DNA of 64,000 nucleotides from Methanoculleus sp. UBA430 (GTDB lineage: Archaea > Halobacteriota > Methanomicrobia > Methanomicrobiales > Methanoculleaceae), in assembly GCF_002506585.1 (NCBI RefSeq), contig NZ_DAXW01000016.1:210210-274209 (forward strand), given 5' to 3'. Position 1 is the stretch's first letter. Each line of letters starts with the position of its first letter. Below the pieces are notes generated by a model. It searched no databases. It worked only from the letters and a program-made list of their open reading frames with translations, and was not told the origin of the DNA. Shown piece by piece: positions 42,146 through 51,200 of the stretch. A program made the translations under genes and the position numbers.

Positions 42146-42606
42146 CAGAAAAGACTGCACTGATCCTGCTGGGCTGCCCGCAGGTGCCGGTCCAGACGAG
42201 CATGGCGCTTTACCTGATGCACGGATTGAAGGAGCATGGTATCCGGCCGGTGGTCGCCGGGACGGTGGCCGCGCGGAAACTGATGGAGGTCGCCGACCCC
42301 GGCCGGCACTACCTGGAAGAGATGGCCGACCTCGACGACATGATCGACGAGATCACGGGGAAGCGGCGGGACTTCGACCTCTGCTTCGTCTTCATCCACA
42401 ACGACTCCGGGGTCGCCTACGCGGGCACCATGGCCTACATATCGCAGGCCCGGCTCTATGCGCTCCTCTTCGGGGAGCACGCGGAGGACCTTGCAAAGGA
42501 GATCGAGTTCCCCTGCGAGGTCGTCGCGGCGAAGGCCGTGCACAACCCGATGCCGCTGAAGCGCAAACTTGACGAGGTGATGCAATGGGCTGTCTCGAAG
42601 CGTTGA
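42142..42606 (+). CDS. DUF1890 family protein
   Basis: This 154-residue protein is of a methanogen-specific family. It has a Rossmann-like layout: a start TALILLGCPQVPVQ with a Cys, then GTVAARKLMEVADP, VFIHNDSGVAYAGTM and CEVVAAKAVHNP, suggesting nucleotide or cofactor binding. Start overlaps fdhD by 4 bases and its end overlaps the DUF1894 gene by 22 bases. DUF1890 and DUF1894 genes usually occur as neighbours in methanogens. Function unknown. Confidence 0.85.
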   Translation: MTEKTALILLGCPQVPVQTSMALYLMHGLKEHGIRPVVAGTVAARKLMEVADPGRHYLEEMADLDDMIDEITGKRRDFDLCFVFIHNDSGVAYAGTMAYISQARLYALLFGEHAEDLAKEIEFPCEVVAAKAVHNPMPLKRKLDEVMQWAVSKR

Positions 42607-42860
42607 AACCCGAGATCATCCTCTCCCAGGCATCGTTCAAGGACGCCCGGGAGTATATCAAGAAGAACGTCCGGGAGTATCACGAGGTCGAACCGGGCTA
42701 CAAGATCCATGATGTCCATATTATCGGTGTTGCGCCGCTCTATATCGGCGTCGAGGGCGAGGACCTGATCTTCCCCTACACCAAGCCCTGTCACGGGACG
42801 TTCGTGGTAAAGGTCGCGGGCCACGAGGAGATCGCCCGGCTGCGGGCGAGGAAGAAGTAG
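42585..42860 (+). CDS. DUF1894 family protein
   Basis: This 91-residue protein (MGCLEALKPEIILSQASFKD, later VAPLYIGVEGEDLIFPYTK and KPCHGTFVVKV) belongs to the small methanogen family DUF1894, the regular neighbour of DUF1890. It has a Cys near each end. It is the last gene of the iscS-cutA-fdhD operon and overlaps DUF1890, suggesting the two proteins work as a complex. Function unknown. Confidence 0.85.
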   Translation: MGCLEALKPEIILSQASFKDAREYIKKNVREYHEVEPGYKIHDVHIIGVAPLYIGVEGEDLIFPYTKPCHGTFVVKVAGHEEIARLRARKK

Positions 42861-42899
42861 CCCTTCGGGGAAAAATGTGCGGCCGGTATCTCACCGGCA

Positions 42900-43793
42900 C
42901 TATACTCTTTTGAGCGTGTCGATCGCAACCCCATACTGCTCGCCGTCCTGCAGGTAGACGAGTTCAAGCTCGTCCGGCCCCACAACCTCGCCGAGACAGT
43001 ACCCGCCGTCCTGCTCGGCGGTCGAGAGGGTCCTGCCGTCACGCCCGATGACGCCGGCGATCGCCGTCCGCGTTTCCGTCCCGTTCGCGGTCGTAAACAC
43101 TGTATAGCCGGAGAAGATCCGGCCGTGCTGTTCGGATATCATCATCGTCATCGTGACGGTGGAGTAGTCCGTGAACCCCGTGCCCCCTTCGTATCCGGTC
43201 ATGGCCGCGGTCCAGTTGCCGGTGAGGTCGGGGATGGCCGTGGTGCCTGTGTGCACCGGGGCCGCTGCCGGCCCGGTGTAGACCCCGGAGCCGAGCCACC
43301 AGTCCTCGTCCACCTTCATCACATACCCCAGCTTCGACTCGACCGTCCGGTTGTGTGCGGGGTTGACGTAGTAGAACCGGACGAACCCTGAGCCGTTCTT
43401 CGCCGCGTCGATGAACTGCCGGGTGTAGGGGTTGCCGAAGGCGTCGAGTTCGTCCATCCGGCTCACGCCGATCTTATCGGGGTCGAACGGGTGGGCGAGG
43501 GCGACGTTGTTGAAGTCGTAAGCATAGATGTAGAGTTCGCCCCGGACGAACGACCCGTTCGGGTCGGAAAACTCGGCGAGGGCCTTTTCTTTGCTGTTTG
43601 CATGCGCATACGCAACCGCGCTCTCGACGAAGGCGACGAGCGTCTCGTTTGTAATGTGGCTCGCGGGGTTGAGGGCGTCGGGGGTTCCGGGCGTTGAAGC
43701 GTTGATATCGGGCTCGCTCTGCATGCACCCGGTAGTTATCAGAACCAGGCCGAGGATGCAGAGGCACAGGAATGGGGTGGGCGAGATTCTCAT
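42900..43793 (-). CDS. Cache-domain lipoprotein
   Basis: This 297-residue protein has a signal peptide ending in a lipobox-like LVLITTGC (Cys23), then a single Cache-type sensor domain (about residues 45-170; SVAYAHANSKEKALAEFSDP, ELYIYAYDFNNVALAHPF and GYVMKVDEDWWLGSGVY), and a C-terminal beta-rich domain (DLTGNWTAAMTGYEG) that resembles lipocalin-like or avidin-like units of exported proteins. It likely binds a small ligand outside the cell. A TATA box is seen upstream. Confidence 0.82.
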   Translation of the reverse strand: MRISPTPFLCLCILGLVLITTGCMQSEPDINASTPGTPDALNPASHITNETLVAFVESAVAYAHANSKEKALAEFSDPNGSFVRGELYIYAYDFNNVALAHPFDPDKIGVSRMDELDAFGNPYTRQFIDAAKNGSGFVRFYYVNPAHNRTVESKLGYVMKVDEDWWLGSGVYTGPAAAPVHTGTTAIPDLTGNWTAAMTGYEGGTGFTDYSTVTMTMMISEQHGRIFSGYTVFTTANGTETRTAIAGVIGRDGRTLSTAEQDGGYCLGEVVGPDELELVYLQDGEQYGVAIDTLKRV

Positions 43794-43823
43794 GTCATTG
43801 ATTCGGTTCTCCTTCCATTAAAA

Positions 43824-43840
43824 GTGTATATTTTTATATG
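43824..43840 (-). promoter_or_regulatory. TATA box of the Cache lipoprotein gene
   Basis: Read on the minus strand this is catataaaaatatacac, about 35 bases before the ATG at 43793, with a g-rich ribosome site (ggaaggag) between them. Confidence 0.55.
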
Positions 43841-43928
43841 GAGACCCTGTAGAGTCCCCAAAAAGGTGGAGACCCTGTCCCGTCTCATCGATCGTGGAGT
43901 GAATCGCCGTCCTTGAACCGCGCCGGAT

Positions 43929-46900
43929 CTAGCGGTGCACCCCCCTCCGCCAGACCAGGTAGCCGCCGGCGGCGAGCACCAGGACGGCCCCGGCGACAAG
44001 GGCGGCGGTCCCGAGCGGGAACTCGGGTGCCGGCCCGCCGGCCGGTGCGGCCGCGGTCTGTTCCGCGGTGGGTTCTGCGGCCGCCTGTACAGTGGTCTGT
44101 GCCGCTGTCGGGGTCGTCACCGCACCGATCTCCTCGATCCCGGTGATCGCGAAGAGGGAGAACCCGGGACTCGTTGCCGTGAAGGTGACCGTCGTCCCGC
44201 TGTCGTCCACGACCCACGTCGGGAGGGCCTCCCACACGGTGCCGTTGTAGTGGTACATCACGATATCCTCGGGGGTGAACCCGTGCTCATCGAGCCACGT
44301 CTGCGGAACGGAGAAGGTGATGTTCGCGCCGGTGATCTCCTCGAACCTGGCTGGCACCAGGTCGACGTACTGGTACGGGGTGCCCGGCGCCGGGGGGATC
44401 CCGGAGCCCGGAGAGGACTGTTTCCAGCCGGTGACGACGAACGTCTTGATCCCGGTGCCGGTGACGTTGACCTTGCTCACGGCGGAGTTCCCGCCCACGT
44501 TATAGCCGTCCGGTCCGCCCGTCGAGCCGCCGCCACCGCCGCCGCTGTAGACCGGCCTTGAGGTCGGTGTGGGAGCCGTGACCGTGACGTACCCGCTCCG
44601 TGAGAGGGTGTTGCTCCCCGCCGCGTTACTGACCGTCAGGTTGACCGTGTAGGTTCCAGCGGCGGTGTAGGTGTGGGCCGGGCTCTGCTCGGTCGATGTT
44701 GCGCCGTCGCCGAAGTCCCAGGCCCATGAGGCCGGTCCTCCTGTGGAGGCGTCCGTGAACTGCACGGCGAGCGGCGCGGTGCCGGAGGTCGGCGTGCCGC
44801 TGAAGGCGGCCGTCGGAGCGACCGGTGCGGCTGTGACCGTGACGTACCCGCTCCGTGAGAGCGTGTCGCTTCCCGCCGCGTTATCGACCGTCAGGCTGAC
44901 GGTGTAAGTTCCGGCGGCGGTGTAAGTGTGGGTGACGTTCCTCTCCGCTGCGTCCGTGGTGTTGTGCCACGCACCGTCACCGAACGACCAGTTCCAGGCG
45001 GTGGCCGAACCGGTCGAGGTGTCGTTGAACTGTATGGCGAGCGGCGCGGTGCCGGAGGTCCGATTGGCGATGAAGTTTGCCACCGGCGGAACTGGTGCGG
45101 CGGAGATCGTGATGTAGTCGGCTCTGGTGCTTGTGTCGCTCCCTCCCGCACTGCTGGCCGTCAGGCTGACTGTGTAGGTTCCGGCGGCGGTGTAGGTGTG
45201 GGTGGCGTTCCTCTCCGCTGCGTCCGTGGTGTTGTGCCACGCACCGTCGCCGAACGACCAGTTCCAGACGGTCGGGGAGCCGGTCGAGGTGTCGTTGAAC
45301 TGTACGGCGAGCGGCGCGGTGCCGGAAGTCGGCGTGCCGCTGAAGGCTGCCGTCGGAGCGACGGGGGCGACCGTGACCGTGATGTAATCGGTCAGTCGCG
45401 TGCTGTCGTACCCGCCGGCATTGGATGCCTGCAGCGTTACCGTGTAGGTGCCCGGGGTGGTAAAGGCGTGCGAGGGGTTCTGGAGCGAAGACCCTGCGGG
45501 CTGGAGCCGCCAGATGTCGTTTCTGGCGCCGGGATCGCCGCCGCCCATGAGTATGATGCTCCCGTCCGGCATCGCGACGCTGGTGTGGCTGCTTCGTGCC
45601 GACCACCCGACACTCTCGGACAACCGTGTCCATGTCGAGCCGTTATCGGTCGACCGCCAGGTGTCGTTTCGGGGGGTGTTCGTGCCGCTCTGGCTATCGT
45701 CATTCCCGCCCATGAGGACGATGCTCCCGTCCGGCATCGCGACGGAGGTGTGGTAGTACCGCGCTGTCCACCCGGAACTTGCGTTCATGCATGTCCAGTG
45801 GGCTCCGCCATCGGTCGACCGCCAGGTATCGTTCGTCATGCGGGTGGGGTTATTCGTCACCCCACCCATGAGTATGATGCTCCCATCCGGCATCGCGACG
45901 GTGGTGTGGCCGAACCGCTCCGTCCATCCGGAACTTGCGTTCATGCACGTCCAGTTCCCGCCGCCATCGATCGATAGCCAGGTGTCGTTATAGTATATGT
46001 CGACGGAGCTGTTGCCAGCGTCACCGCCTGTGAGTATGATGCTCCCGTCCGGCATCGCGACGGTGGCGGAATCGGATCTCCCCTCCCACCCGGAACTCAC
46101 GTTCACGCATGTCCAGTTCCCACCGCCATCGATCGATCGCCAGGTGTCGTTCAGGCGGGTGTTGGTGGGGTCCGATCCCCCCATGAGTATGATGCTCCCG
46201 TCCGGCAGCGCGACCGCTGCATGGGAGAGCCGCTTTGTCCACCCGGAACTTGCGTTCACGCACGTCCAGGTGGCTCCGCTATCGACCGACCGCCAGGTGT
46301 CGTTCAGGCGGTTGTTGTTATACCCACCCATGAGTACGATGCTCCCGTCCGGCATCGCGACGCTGGTGTGAGCTTCTCTTGCCGACCACCCGGCATTGGG
46401 CAACTGCGTCCAGGCTTCGCCGTAGGTCTCGTCACTGAAAAACCACGCCCAGCCGGTCGGGCCGCCGGTCGAGGCGTCGGTGAAGGAGACGGTCAGCGGT
46501 GCGGTGCCGGTGGTCGGCGTGCCGCTGAACGCGGCCGTCGGGGCCCCCGCAGCCGTGACCGTGATGTAGTCGGTTCTGGTGCTCGTGTTGCTTCCCGCCG
46601 CATTGCTGGCCGTCAGGCTGACCGTATAGGCCCCGGCGGAGGAGTAGGTGTGGGTGGCGTTCCTCTCCGCTGCGTCCGTGGTGTTGTGCCACGCACCGTC
46701 GCCGAACGACCAGTTCCAGACGATCGGCGAACCTGCCGAGGTGTCGTTGAACTGCACGGCGAGCGGCACGGTGCCGGAGGTCGGGGTGCCGGTGAAGTTT
46801 GCCGTCGGGGCGACCGGTGCGGCGGTGACGGTGATGTAATCGGTCCGGCGCGTGCTGTCGTACCCGCCGGCATTGGATGCCTGCAACGTTACCGTGTAGG

Positions 46901-48062
46901 TTCCCGGGGCAGTATAGGTGTGCATGGGGTCCTCAGCGTTTGATCCGGCGGGCTGGAGTTTCCAGACGTCATTCCCGCCGCCCATGAGGACGATGCTCCC
47001 GTCCGGCATCGCGACGCTGGTGTGGCTCTGCCTTGGCGACCACCCGGCGTTGGGCAACTGCGTCCATGTCGTGCCGTTGTCGGTCGACCGCCAGACGTCG
47101 TTCGATTGGCCGTCATACAAATTCCAGCCGCCTATGAGCACGATGCTTCCGTCCGGCATCGCGACGGAGGTGTGGTCGTACCGCGCCGCCCACCCGGAAC
47201 TTGCGTTCATGCATGTCCAGTGGGCTCCGCCGTCGGTCGACCGCCAGACATCGTTCTGCCGGTCGCTGTCGTCACCCTCACCGCCCATGAGCACGATACT
47301 TCCGTCCGGCATCGCGACGGAGGTGTGGCCGAACCGCTCCGCCCACCCGGAACTTGCGTTCATGCATGTCCAGTTCCCGCCGCCATCGATCGATCGCCAG
47401 GTGTCGTTATACAATAAGTCGGAGAGTTCGTCGCCAGCGTCACCGCCCGTGAGCACGATGCTCCCGTCCGGCATCGCGACGCTGGTGTACCGCCATCTTC
47501 CCTCCCACCCGGAACTCACGTTCACGCGCGTCCAGTTCCCGCCGCCATCGTCCGATCGCCACGTGTCGTTCAGGTAGTTGCCGTCCCTGTCCCGCCCGCC
47601 CATGAGGACGATGCTTCCGTCGGGCAGCGCGACCGCCGTATGACCCGATCTTGGCGTCCACCCGGAACTTGCGTTCACCACCGTCCAGGTTGTGCCGTTA
47701 TCGGTCGACTGAAAGGTGTCGTTAGAGGCGCCGGTATAGCCATCACCATAACCTCCCATGAGTACGATGCTTCCGTCCGGCATCGCGACGCTGGCGTGAT
47801 GCCATCTCGACCACCCGGCATTATCGGTCTGTTCCGTCCACGTCCCGTTATACGTCTCGTCGCCGAAGAACCACGCCCACCCGGTCGGGCTGCCGGTCGA
47901 GGTGTCGGTGAACTGTACAGCCAGGGGCGCTGCCCCGGAGAGTGGCGCGCCGCTGAACGCCGCGTCAGGTGCGGCAGCGCTTACGGTGCCGATCAGCAGC
48001 AGGAGAGCCAGAATCGGCAAGCAAAACGTCGTTAAGGAAATAGCCGTTTTGAATTCAGACAT
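43929..48062 (-). CDS. Giant surface protein: propeller-in-PKD modules, PKD array, PGF-pre-PGF domain, membrane anchor
   Basis: This 1377-residue exported protein has a signal peptide (to about residue 29). Residues 31-69 are the first half of a PKD domain ending FFGDET; residues 70-372 are six propeller modules, each with xxAMPDGSIVLMGG (kelch-like) and SxDxGxxW (Asp box); residues 378-414 (HTYTAPGTYTVTLQASNAGG) complete the PKD fold. A normal PKD (417-504) follows, then a second interrupted PKD with six modules at about 547-857, then three more PKDs (to 1163). A Gly-rich linker leads to a PGF-pre-PGF domain (about 1185-1306, PGFSLFAI), a Thr/Ala stretch, PAPEFPLG, one transmembrane helix and a basic end. 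It is probably an adhesin or S-layer-associated protein. The motif before the helix is PEF, not the PGF of its paralogue. Confidence 0.9.
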   Translation of the reverse strand: MSEFKTAISLTTFCLPILALLLLIGTVSAAAPDAAFSGAPLSGAAPLAVQFTDTSTGSPTGWAWFFGDETYNGTWTEQTDNAGWSRWHHASVAMPDGSIVLMGGYGDGYTGASNDTFQSTDNGTTWTVVNASSGWTPRSGHTAVALPDGSIVLMGGRDRDGNYLNDTWRSDDGGGNWTRVNVSSGWEGRWRYTSVAMPDGSIVLTGGDAGDELSDLLYNDTWRSIDGGGNWTCMNASSGWAERFGHTSVAMPDGSIVLMGGEGDDSDRQNDVWRSTDGGAHWTCMNASSGWAARYDHTSVAMPDGSIVLIGGWNLYDGQSNDVWRSTDNGTTWTQLPNAGWSPRQSHTSVAMPDGSIVLMGGGNDVWKLQPAGSNAEDPMHTYTAPGTYTVTLQASNAGGYDSTRRTDYITVTAAPVAPTANFTGTPTSGTVPLAVQFNDTSAGSPIVWNWSFGDGAWHNTTDAAERNATHTYSSAGAYTVSLTASNAAGSNTSTRTDYITVTAAGAPTAAFSGTPTTGTAPLTVSFTDASTGGPTGWAWFFSDETYGEAWTQLPNAGWSAREAHTSVAMPDGSIVLMGGYNNNRLNDTWRSVDSGATWTCVNASSGWTKRLSHAAVALPDGSIILMGGSDPTNTRLNDTWRSIDGGGNWTCVNVSSGWEGRSDSATVAMPDGSIILTGGDAGNSSVDIYYNDTWLSIDGGGNWTCMNASSGWTERFGHTTVAMPDGSIILMGGVTNNPTRMTNDTWRSTDGGAHWTCMNASSGWTARYYHTSVAMPDGSIVLMGGNDDSQSGTNTPRNDTWRSTDNGSTWTRLSESVGWSARSSHTSVAMPDGSIILMGGGDPGARNDIWRLQPAGSSLQNPSHAFTTPGTYTVTLQASNAGGYDSTRLTDYITVTVAPVAPTAAFSGTPTSGTAPLAVQFNDTSTGSPTVWNWSFGDGAWHNTTDAAERNATHTYTAAGTYTVSLTASSAGGSDTSTRADYITISAAPVPPVANFIANRTSGTAPLAIQFNDTSTGSATAWNWSFGDGAWHNTTDAAERNVTHTYTAAGTYTVSLTVDNAAGSDTLSRSGYVTVTAAPVAPTAAFSGTPTSGTAPLAVQFTDASTGGPASWAWDFGDGATSTEQSPAHTYTAAGTYTVNLTVSNAAGSNTLSRSGYVTVTAPTPTSRPVYSGGGGGGSTGGPDGYNVGGNSAVSKVNVTGTGIKTFVVTGWKQSSPGSGIPPAPGTPYQYVDLVPARFEEITGANITFSVPQTWLDEHGFTPEDIVMYHYNGTVWEALPTWVVDDSGTTVTFTATSPGFSLFAITGIEEIGAVTTPTAAQTTVQAAAEPTAEQTAAAPAGGPAPEFPLGTAALVAGAVLVLAAGGYLVWRRGVHR

Positions 48063-50620
48063 TTTTGAATGTGTATTTTAACCCACCATAAGTGTTACGC
48101 TTTTACATCGGCTACCCTGCGGTCATTCTGATCAAACGCTCATTACCTGGATGGCAGTTTTCCGTAACGGCTCTCTTCTAAGGTTATTCTCCCAGCCGGG
48201 GTGTGGAGCCGGGTCGGCGCAGAGGTTACGCCGATACGGGCGGGTACCGTCTCCATGAGCGAACCTGAGCATGCTGTTGATCGGGATGGGGCCCGGTAAT
48301 CTCGGGGAGATGCTCCGCGGTCGCGGACATAGCCCGTGGCAATTTCGTCTTAAAAAAAGGGGTTTTCTGTTCACCGCATCAATCATAGTCGCGGAAGAGC
48401 GCCGGGTTCTGCCGGTAACTCTACCTGCGCCTGACCAGGTAGCCTCCGGCGGCGAGCAGCAGGACGGCCACGAATGCAAGGGCAACTGTCCCGGCCGAGA
48501 ATCCCGGCGCCGGTTTGCCGGCCGGAGCGGCCGTGGTCTCTGTCGCGGTGGGCTCTGCCGTCGCCGGCGGCGTTGTCGCTGTCGGGGTCGTTATGGCCTC
48601 ACCGGCTTTCTCGACCCCGCTGATCGCAAAGAGGGAGAACCCGGGGGTCGTTGCCGTGAAGGTGACCGATGTCCCGGAGGTACCCTTGACCGTCGTCGGG
48701 AGCGCCTCCCACGCCGTGCCGTTGTAGTGGTAGAGCACGATATCTTCAGGGGTGAACCCGTGCTCATCCAGCCACGCGGCCGGGACGGTGAAGGTGATCG
48801 TCGCGCCGGTGATCGTCTCGAACCGGGCCGGCACCAGGTCGACGTACTGGTATGGGGTGCCCGGCGCAGGGGGGATCCCGGAGCCTGGAGAGGGCTGTTT
48901 CCAGCCGGTGACGACGAACGTCTTGAGCCCGGTGCCGGTGACGTTGACCTTGCTCACGGCGGAGTTCCCACCGACGTTATAGCCGCCGTCCGGCCCGGCC
49001 GTCGAGCCGCCGCCGCCACCGCCGCCGCTGTAGACCGGCCTGCTGGTCGGGGTTGCGGTTGGAGTCGGTGCGGCGGAGACCGTGATGTAGCCGGCCCGGG
49101 AGAGCATGTCGGTTCCGTCTGCGTTATCTACCGTCAGGTTGACGGTGTAGGTTCCGGCAGCGGCGTAGGTGTATGTGGCGTTCCTCTCCGCTGCGTCCGT
49201 GGTGTTGTGCCACGCGCCGTCGCCGAACGACCAGTTCCAGGCGGTGGGCGAACCGGTCGAGGTGTCGTTGAACAGTATGGCAAGCGGCGCGGTGCCGGAG
49301 GTCGTATTGGCGATGAAGTTTGCCACCGGCGGAACTGGTGCGGCGGAGACTGTGATGTAGTCGGTTCTGATGCTCGTGTCGCTCCCCACCGCATTGCTGG
49401 CCGTCAGGCTGACGGTGTAGGTTCCGGCGGCGGCGTAGGTGTGCGTGACGTTCCTCTCCGCCGCGTCCGTGGTGTTGTGCCACATGCCGTCGCCGAACGA
49501 CCAGTTCCAAACGATCGGCGAACCGGCCGAAGTGTCATTGAACTGTACGGCGAGCGGCACGGTGCCGGAGGTCGGGGTGCCGGTGAAGTTTGCCGTCGGG
49601 GCGACCGGTGCGGCGGTGACGGTGATGTAACCGATCTGTCGCGTGGCGCTGTAGCCGTCGGCGTTGAACGCCTGCAGCGCTACCGGGTAGGTGCCAGGCT
49701 CGGTGTAGGTGTGCGTGGGGTTCCGGGCGTTTGATCCTGCGGTTTCAAGGCGCCAGACGTTGTTCGAGCTGCCAAACCCGCCCATGATTACGATGCTCCC
49801 GTCCGGCAGCACGACCGCCGTATGGAAGGCCCGTACCGGCCATTCGGCGTGCTCGGTCACCTGCGTCCATGTCGTGCCGTTGTCGGTCGATCGCCAGACG
49901 TCGTTCCTCGGGTTGTTGTCATACCCGCCCATGAGTACGATGCTTCCGTCCGGCATCGCGACGCTGGTGTGGCCCTGCCGGTTCGACCATTCGGCGTGCT
50001 CGGCCACCCGCGTCCAGGTTACGCCGTAATTGTCTGATCGCCAGACGTCGTTATCCCCGTTGCGGCCCATGAGTACGATGCTCCCGTCCGGCAGCACGAC
50101 GCTGGAGTGGTCATATCTTGCCCCCCAGGGGGCATCGGGCAACTGCGTCCAGGTTGCACCGTAATTGTCTGACTGCCAGACGTCGTTCAAGCCGCTGCCG
50201 TCGCTGTTACTACCGCCCATGAGTATGATGCTCCCGTTCGGCATCACGACGCTGGTGTGGTCATATCTTGCCGTCCAGGGGGCATTGTTTATAACCCTCG
50301 TCCAGGTTGCACCGCCGTCGGTCGACTGGTGGACGTCGCGATACACATCGGGCCAAGAATCCTTCCCTCCCATGAGTATGATGCTTCCGTTCGGCATCAC
50401 GACGCTGGTGTGACCTTGCCGCAACCCAAACGGGAAGGGACTGTTCGCAATCTTGTCCCACGTAGTGCCGTTATCAGCCGATCGCCAGACGTCGGCATTC
50501 CCGGAGCCGCTTATGAGGACGATGCTTCCGTTCGGCATCACGACGCTGGTGTGATCGTATGCCGACCACCCAGGGCTCCCGTTCGCCTCTGTCCACGTCC
50601 CGTTATACGTCTCGTCGCCG
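45440..50620 (-). repeat. About 18 copies of a 155-bp coding repeat
   Basis: Across three blocks (about 45492-46424, 46947-47855 and 49735-50610) a unit of roughly 150-165 bases recurs, with the near-invariant core reading, on the plus strand, catgagtatgatgctcccgt. Each unit codes one propeller module of the two surface proteins. The PKD blocks between them are also near-repeated (gcacggtgccggaggtcgg-like cores). High identity between blocks of both genes suggests recent duplication or gene conversion. Confidence 0.8.
48063..48420. other. Intergenic region between the two surface-protein genes
   Basis: This gap of 358 bases carries a TATA-like box for the 1377-residue protein gene (ttaaaatac on the minus strand, about 48072-48081). 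At 48371-48413, directly after the stop of the 789-residue gene, is a sequence repeated at 50978-51020 (40 of 43 identical). No other gene was seen. Confidence 0.5.
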
Positions 50621-50790
50621 AAGAACCACGCCCACCCGTCCGGTGTGCCGCCGGCCGAGGCGTCGGTGAACTGTACAGTCAGGGGCGCTGCCCCGGAAGT
50701 CGTGCTGCTGTAGAACGCCGCTTCCGGTGCGGCGGCGCTTGCGGTGCCGACCAGCAGCAGGGCTGCAGCGACCAGGCACAGCGTCATCAA
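48421..50790 (-). CDS. Paralogous surface protein: propeller-in-PKD, two PKDs, PGF-pre-PGF, membrane anchor
   Basis: This 789-residue paralogue has a signal peptide (LCLVAAALLLVGTASA), a PKD first half ending GWAWFFGDE (about residue 60), six propeller modules (about 61-352; core VVMPNGSIILMGG plus SxDxGxxW), PKD completion (NPTHTYTEPGTYPVALQAFN), two PKDs (to about 572), a Gly-rich linker, a PGF-pre-PGF domain (about 605-720), then KPAPGFSAG, one transmembrane helix and RRR. PGF before the helix fits an archaeosortase-type PGF-CTERM signal. The start is uncertain: an in-frame TTG at 50790 or ATG at 50787 leaves few positive charges before the hydrophobic core. The C-terminal 200 residues are very close to those of the larger paralogue. 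Confidence 0.88.
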   Translation of the reverse strand: MMTLCLVAAALLLVGTASAAAPEAAFYSSTTSGAAPLTVQFTDASAGGTPDGWAWFFGDETYNGTWTEANGSPGWSAYDHTSVVMPNGSIVLISGSGNADVWRSADNGTTWDKIANSPFPFGLRQGHTSVVMPNGSIILMGGKDSWPDVYRDVHQSTDGGATWTRVINNAPWTARYDHTSVVMPNGSIILMGGSNSDGSGLNDVWQSDNYGATWTQLPDAPWGARYDHSSVVLPDGSIVLMGRNGDNDVWRSDNYGVTWTRVAEHAEWSNRQGHTSVAMPDGSIVLMGGYDNNPRNDVWRSTDNGTTWTQVTEHAEWPVRAFHTAVVLPDGSIVIMGGFGSSNNVWRLETAGSNARNPTHTYTEPGTYPVALQAFNADGYSATRQIGYITVTAAPVAPTANFTGTPTSGTVPLAVQFNDTSAGSPIVWNWSFGDGMWHNTTDAAERNVTHTYAAAGTYTVSLTASNAVGSDTSIRTDYITVSAAPVPPVANFIANTTSGTAPLAILFNDTSTGSPTAWNWSFGDGAWHNTTDAAERNATYTYAAAGTYTVNLTVDNADGTDMLSRAGYITVSAAPTPTATPTSRPVYSGGGGGGGSTAGPDGGYNVGGNSAVSKVNVTGTGLKTFVVTGWKQPSPGSGIPPAPGTPYQYVDLVPARFETITGATITFTVPAAWLDEHGFTPEDIVLYHYNGTAWEALPTTVKGTSGTSVTFTATTPGFSLFAISGVEKAGEAITTPTATTPPATAEPTATETTAAPAGKPAPGFSAGTVALAFVAVLLLAAGGYLVRRR

Positions 50791-50977
50791 TGGTATGCTT
50801 TTCGAAGGATTCCCTATATGCTATTAGAAGGAAGTAAGAATCTATATGCGTTCGGTTTTGTTACCGGAGATCTGGCCATATCCCCTTTAAATAGATCAAG
50901 ATTATCGGGTTGTACCAGGCGTGCGATCCCTCTTTCACGCCGGGTCTGGATCGAAAAAGATGAGCGTTTTTCGTCTC

Positions 50978-51200
50978 TCACCGCACCAATGGTAGTCGCG
51001 GAAGAGCGCCGGGTTCTGCCTGTGCTGCCACCAACGTCGGACCAGGACTCGCGTTCGCTTCTGTCCACGGTTCGCTGTACGTCTCGTCGCCGAAGAACCA
51101 CACCCGGCCGGTCGGCGAAGGTTACGGTCAGGGGGTGCTATGCTGAACGCTGCTTTCAGAGCAGCAGCGCTGCTAAGTGCCGACAGGCCATAGCGAGCCC
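50978..51200 (-). pseudogene. Collapsed third copy of the surface-protein gene
   Basis: Read on the minus strand, about 51200-51055 gives SAAALKAAFSIA, then after a frameshift PLTVTFADRPGVWFFGDETY followed by SEPWTEANA, matching the N-terminal PKD half and first propeller strand of the two intact paralogues. Directly after, about 51046-50978 matches the 3' end and downstream sequence of the 789-residue gene (50978-51020 versus 48371-48413, 40 of 43 identical). Everything between, over 2 kb, is missing. Further upstream (to about 51290) a degraded signal peptide may remain. It is a deletion remnant. Confidence 0.7.

Noticed and set aside
45440..50620. CRISPR-like periodic repeats
   Set aside because: The period is about 155 bp, the repeats are in frame and encode propeller modules, and there are no short repeat-spacer units or cas genes.
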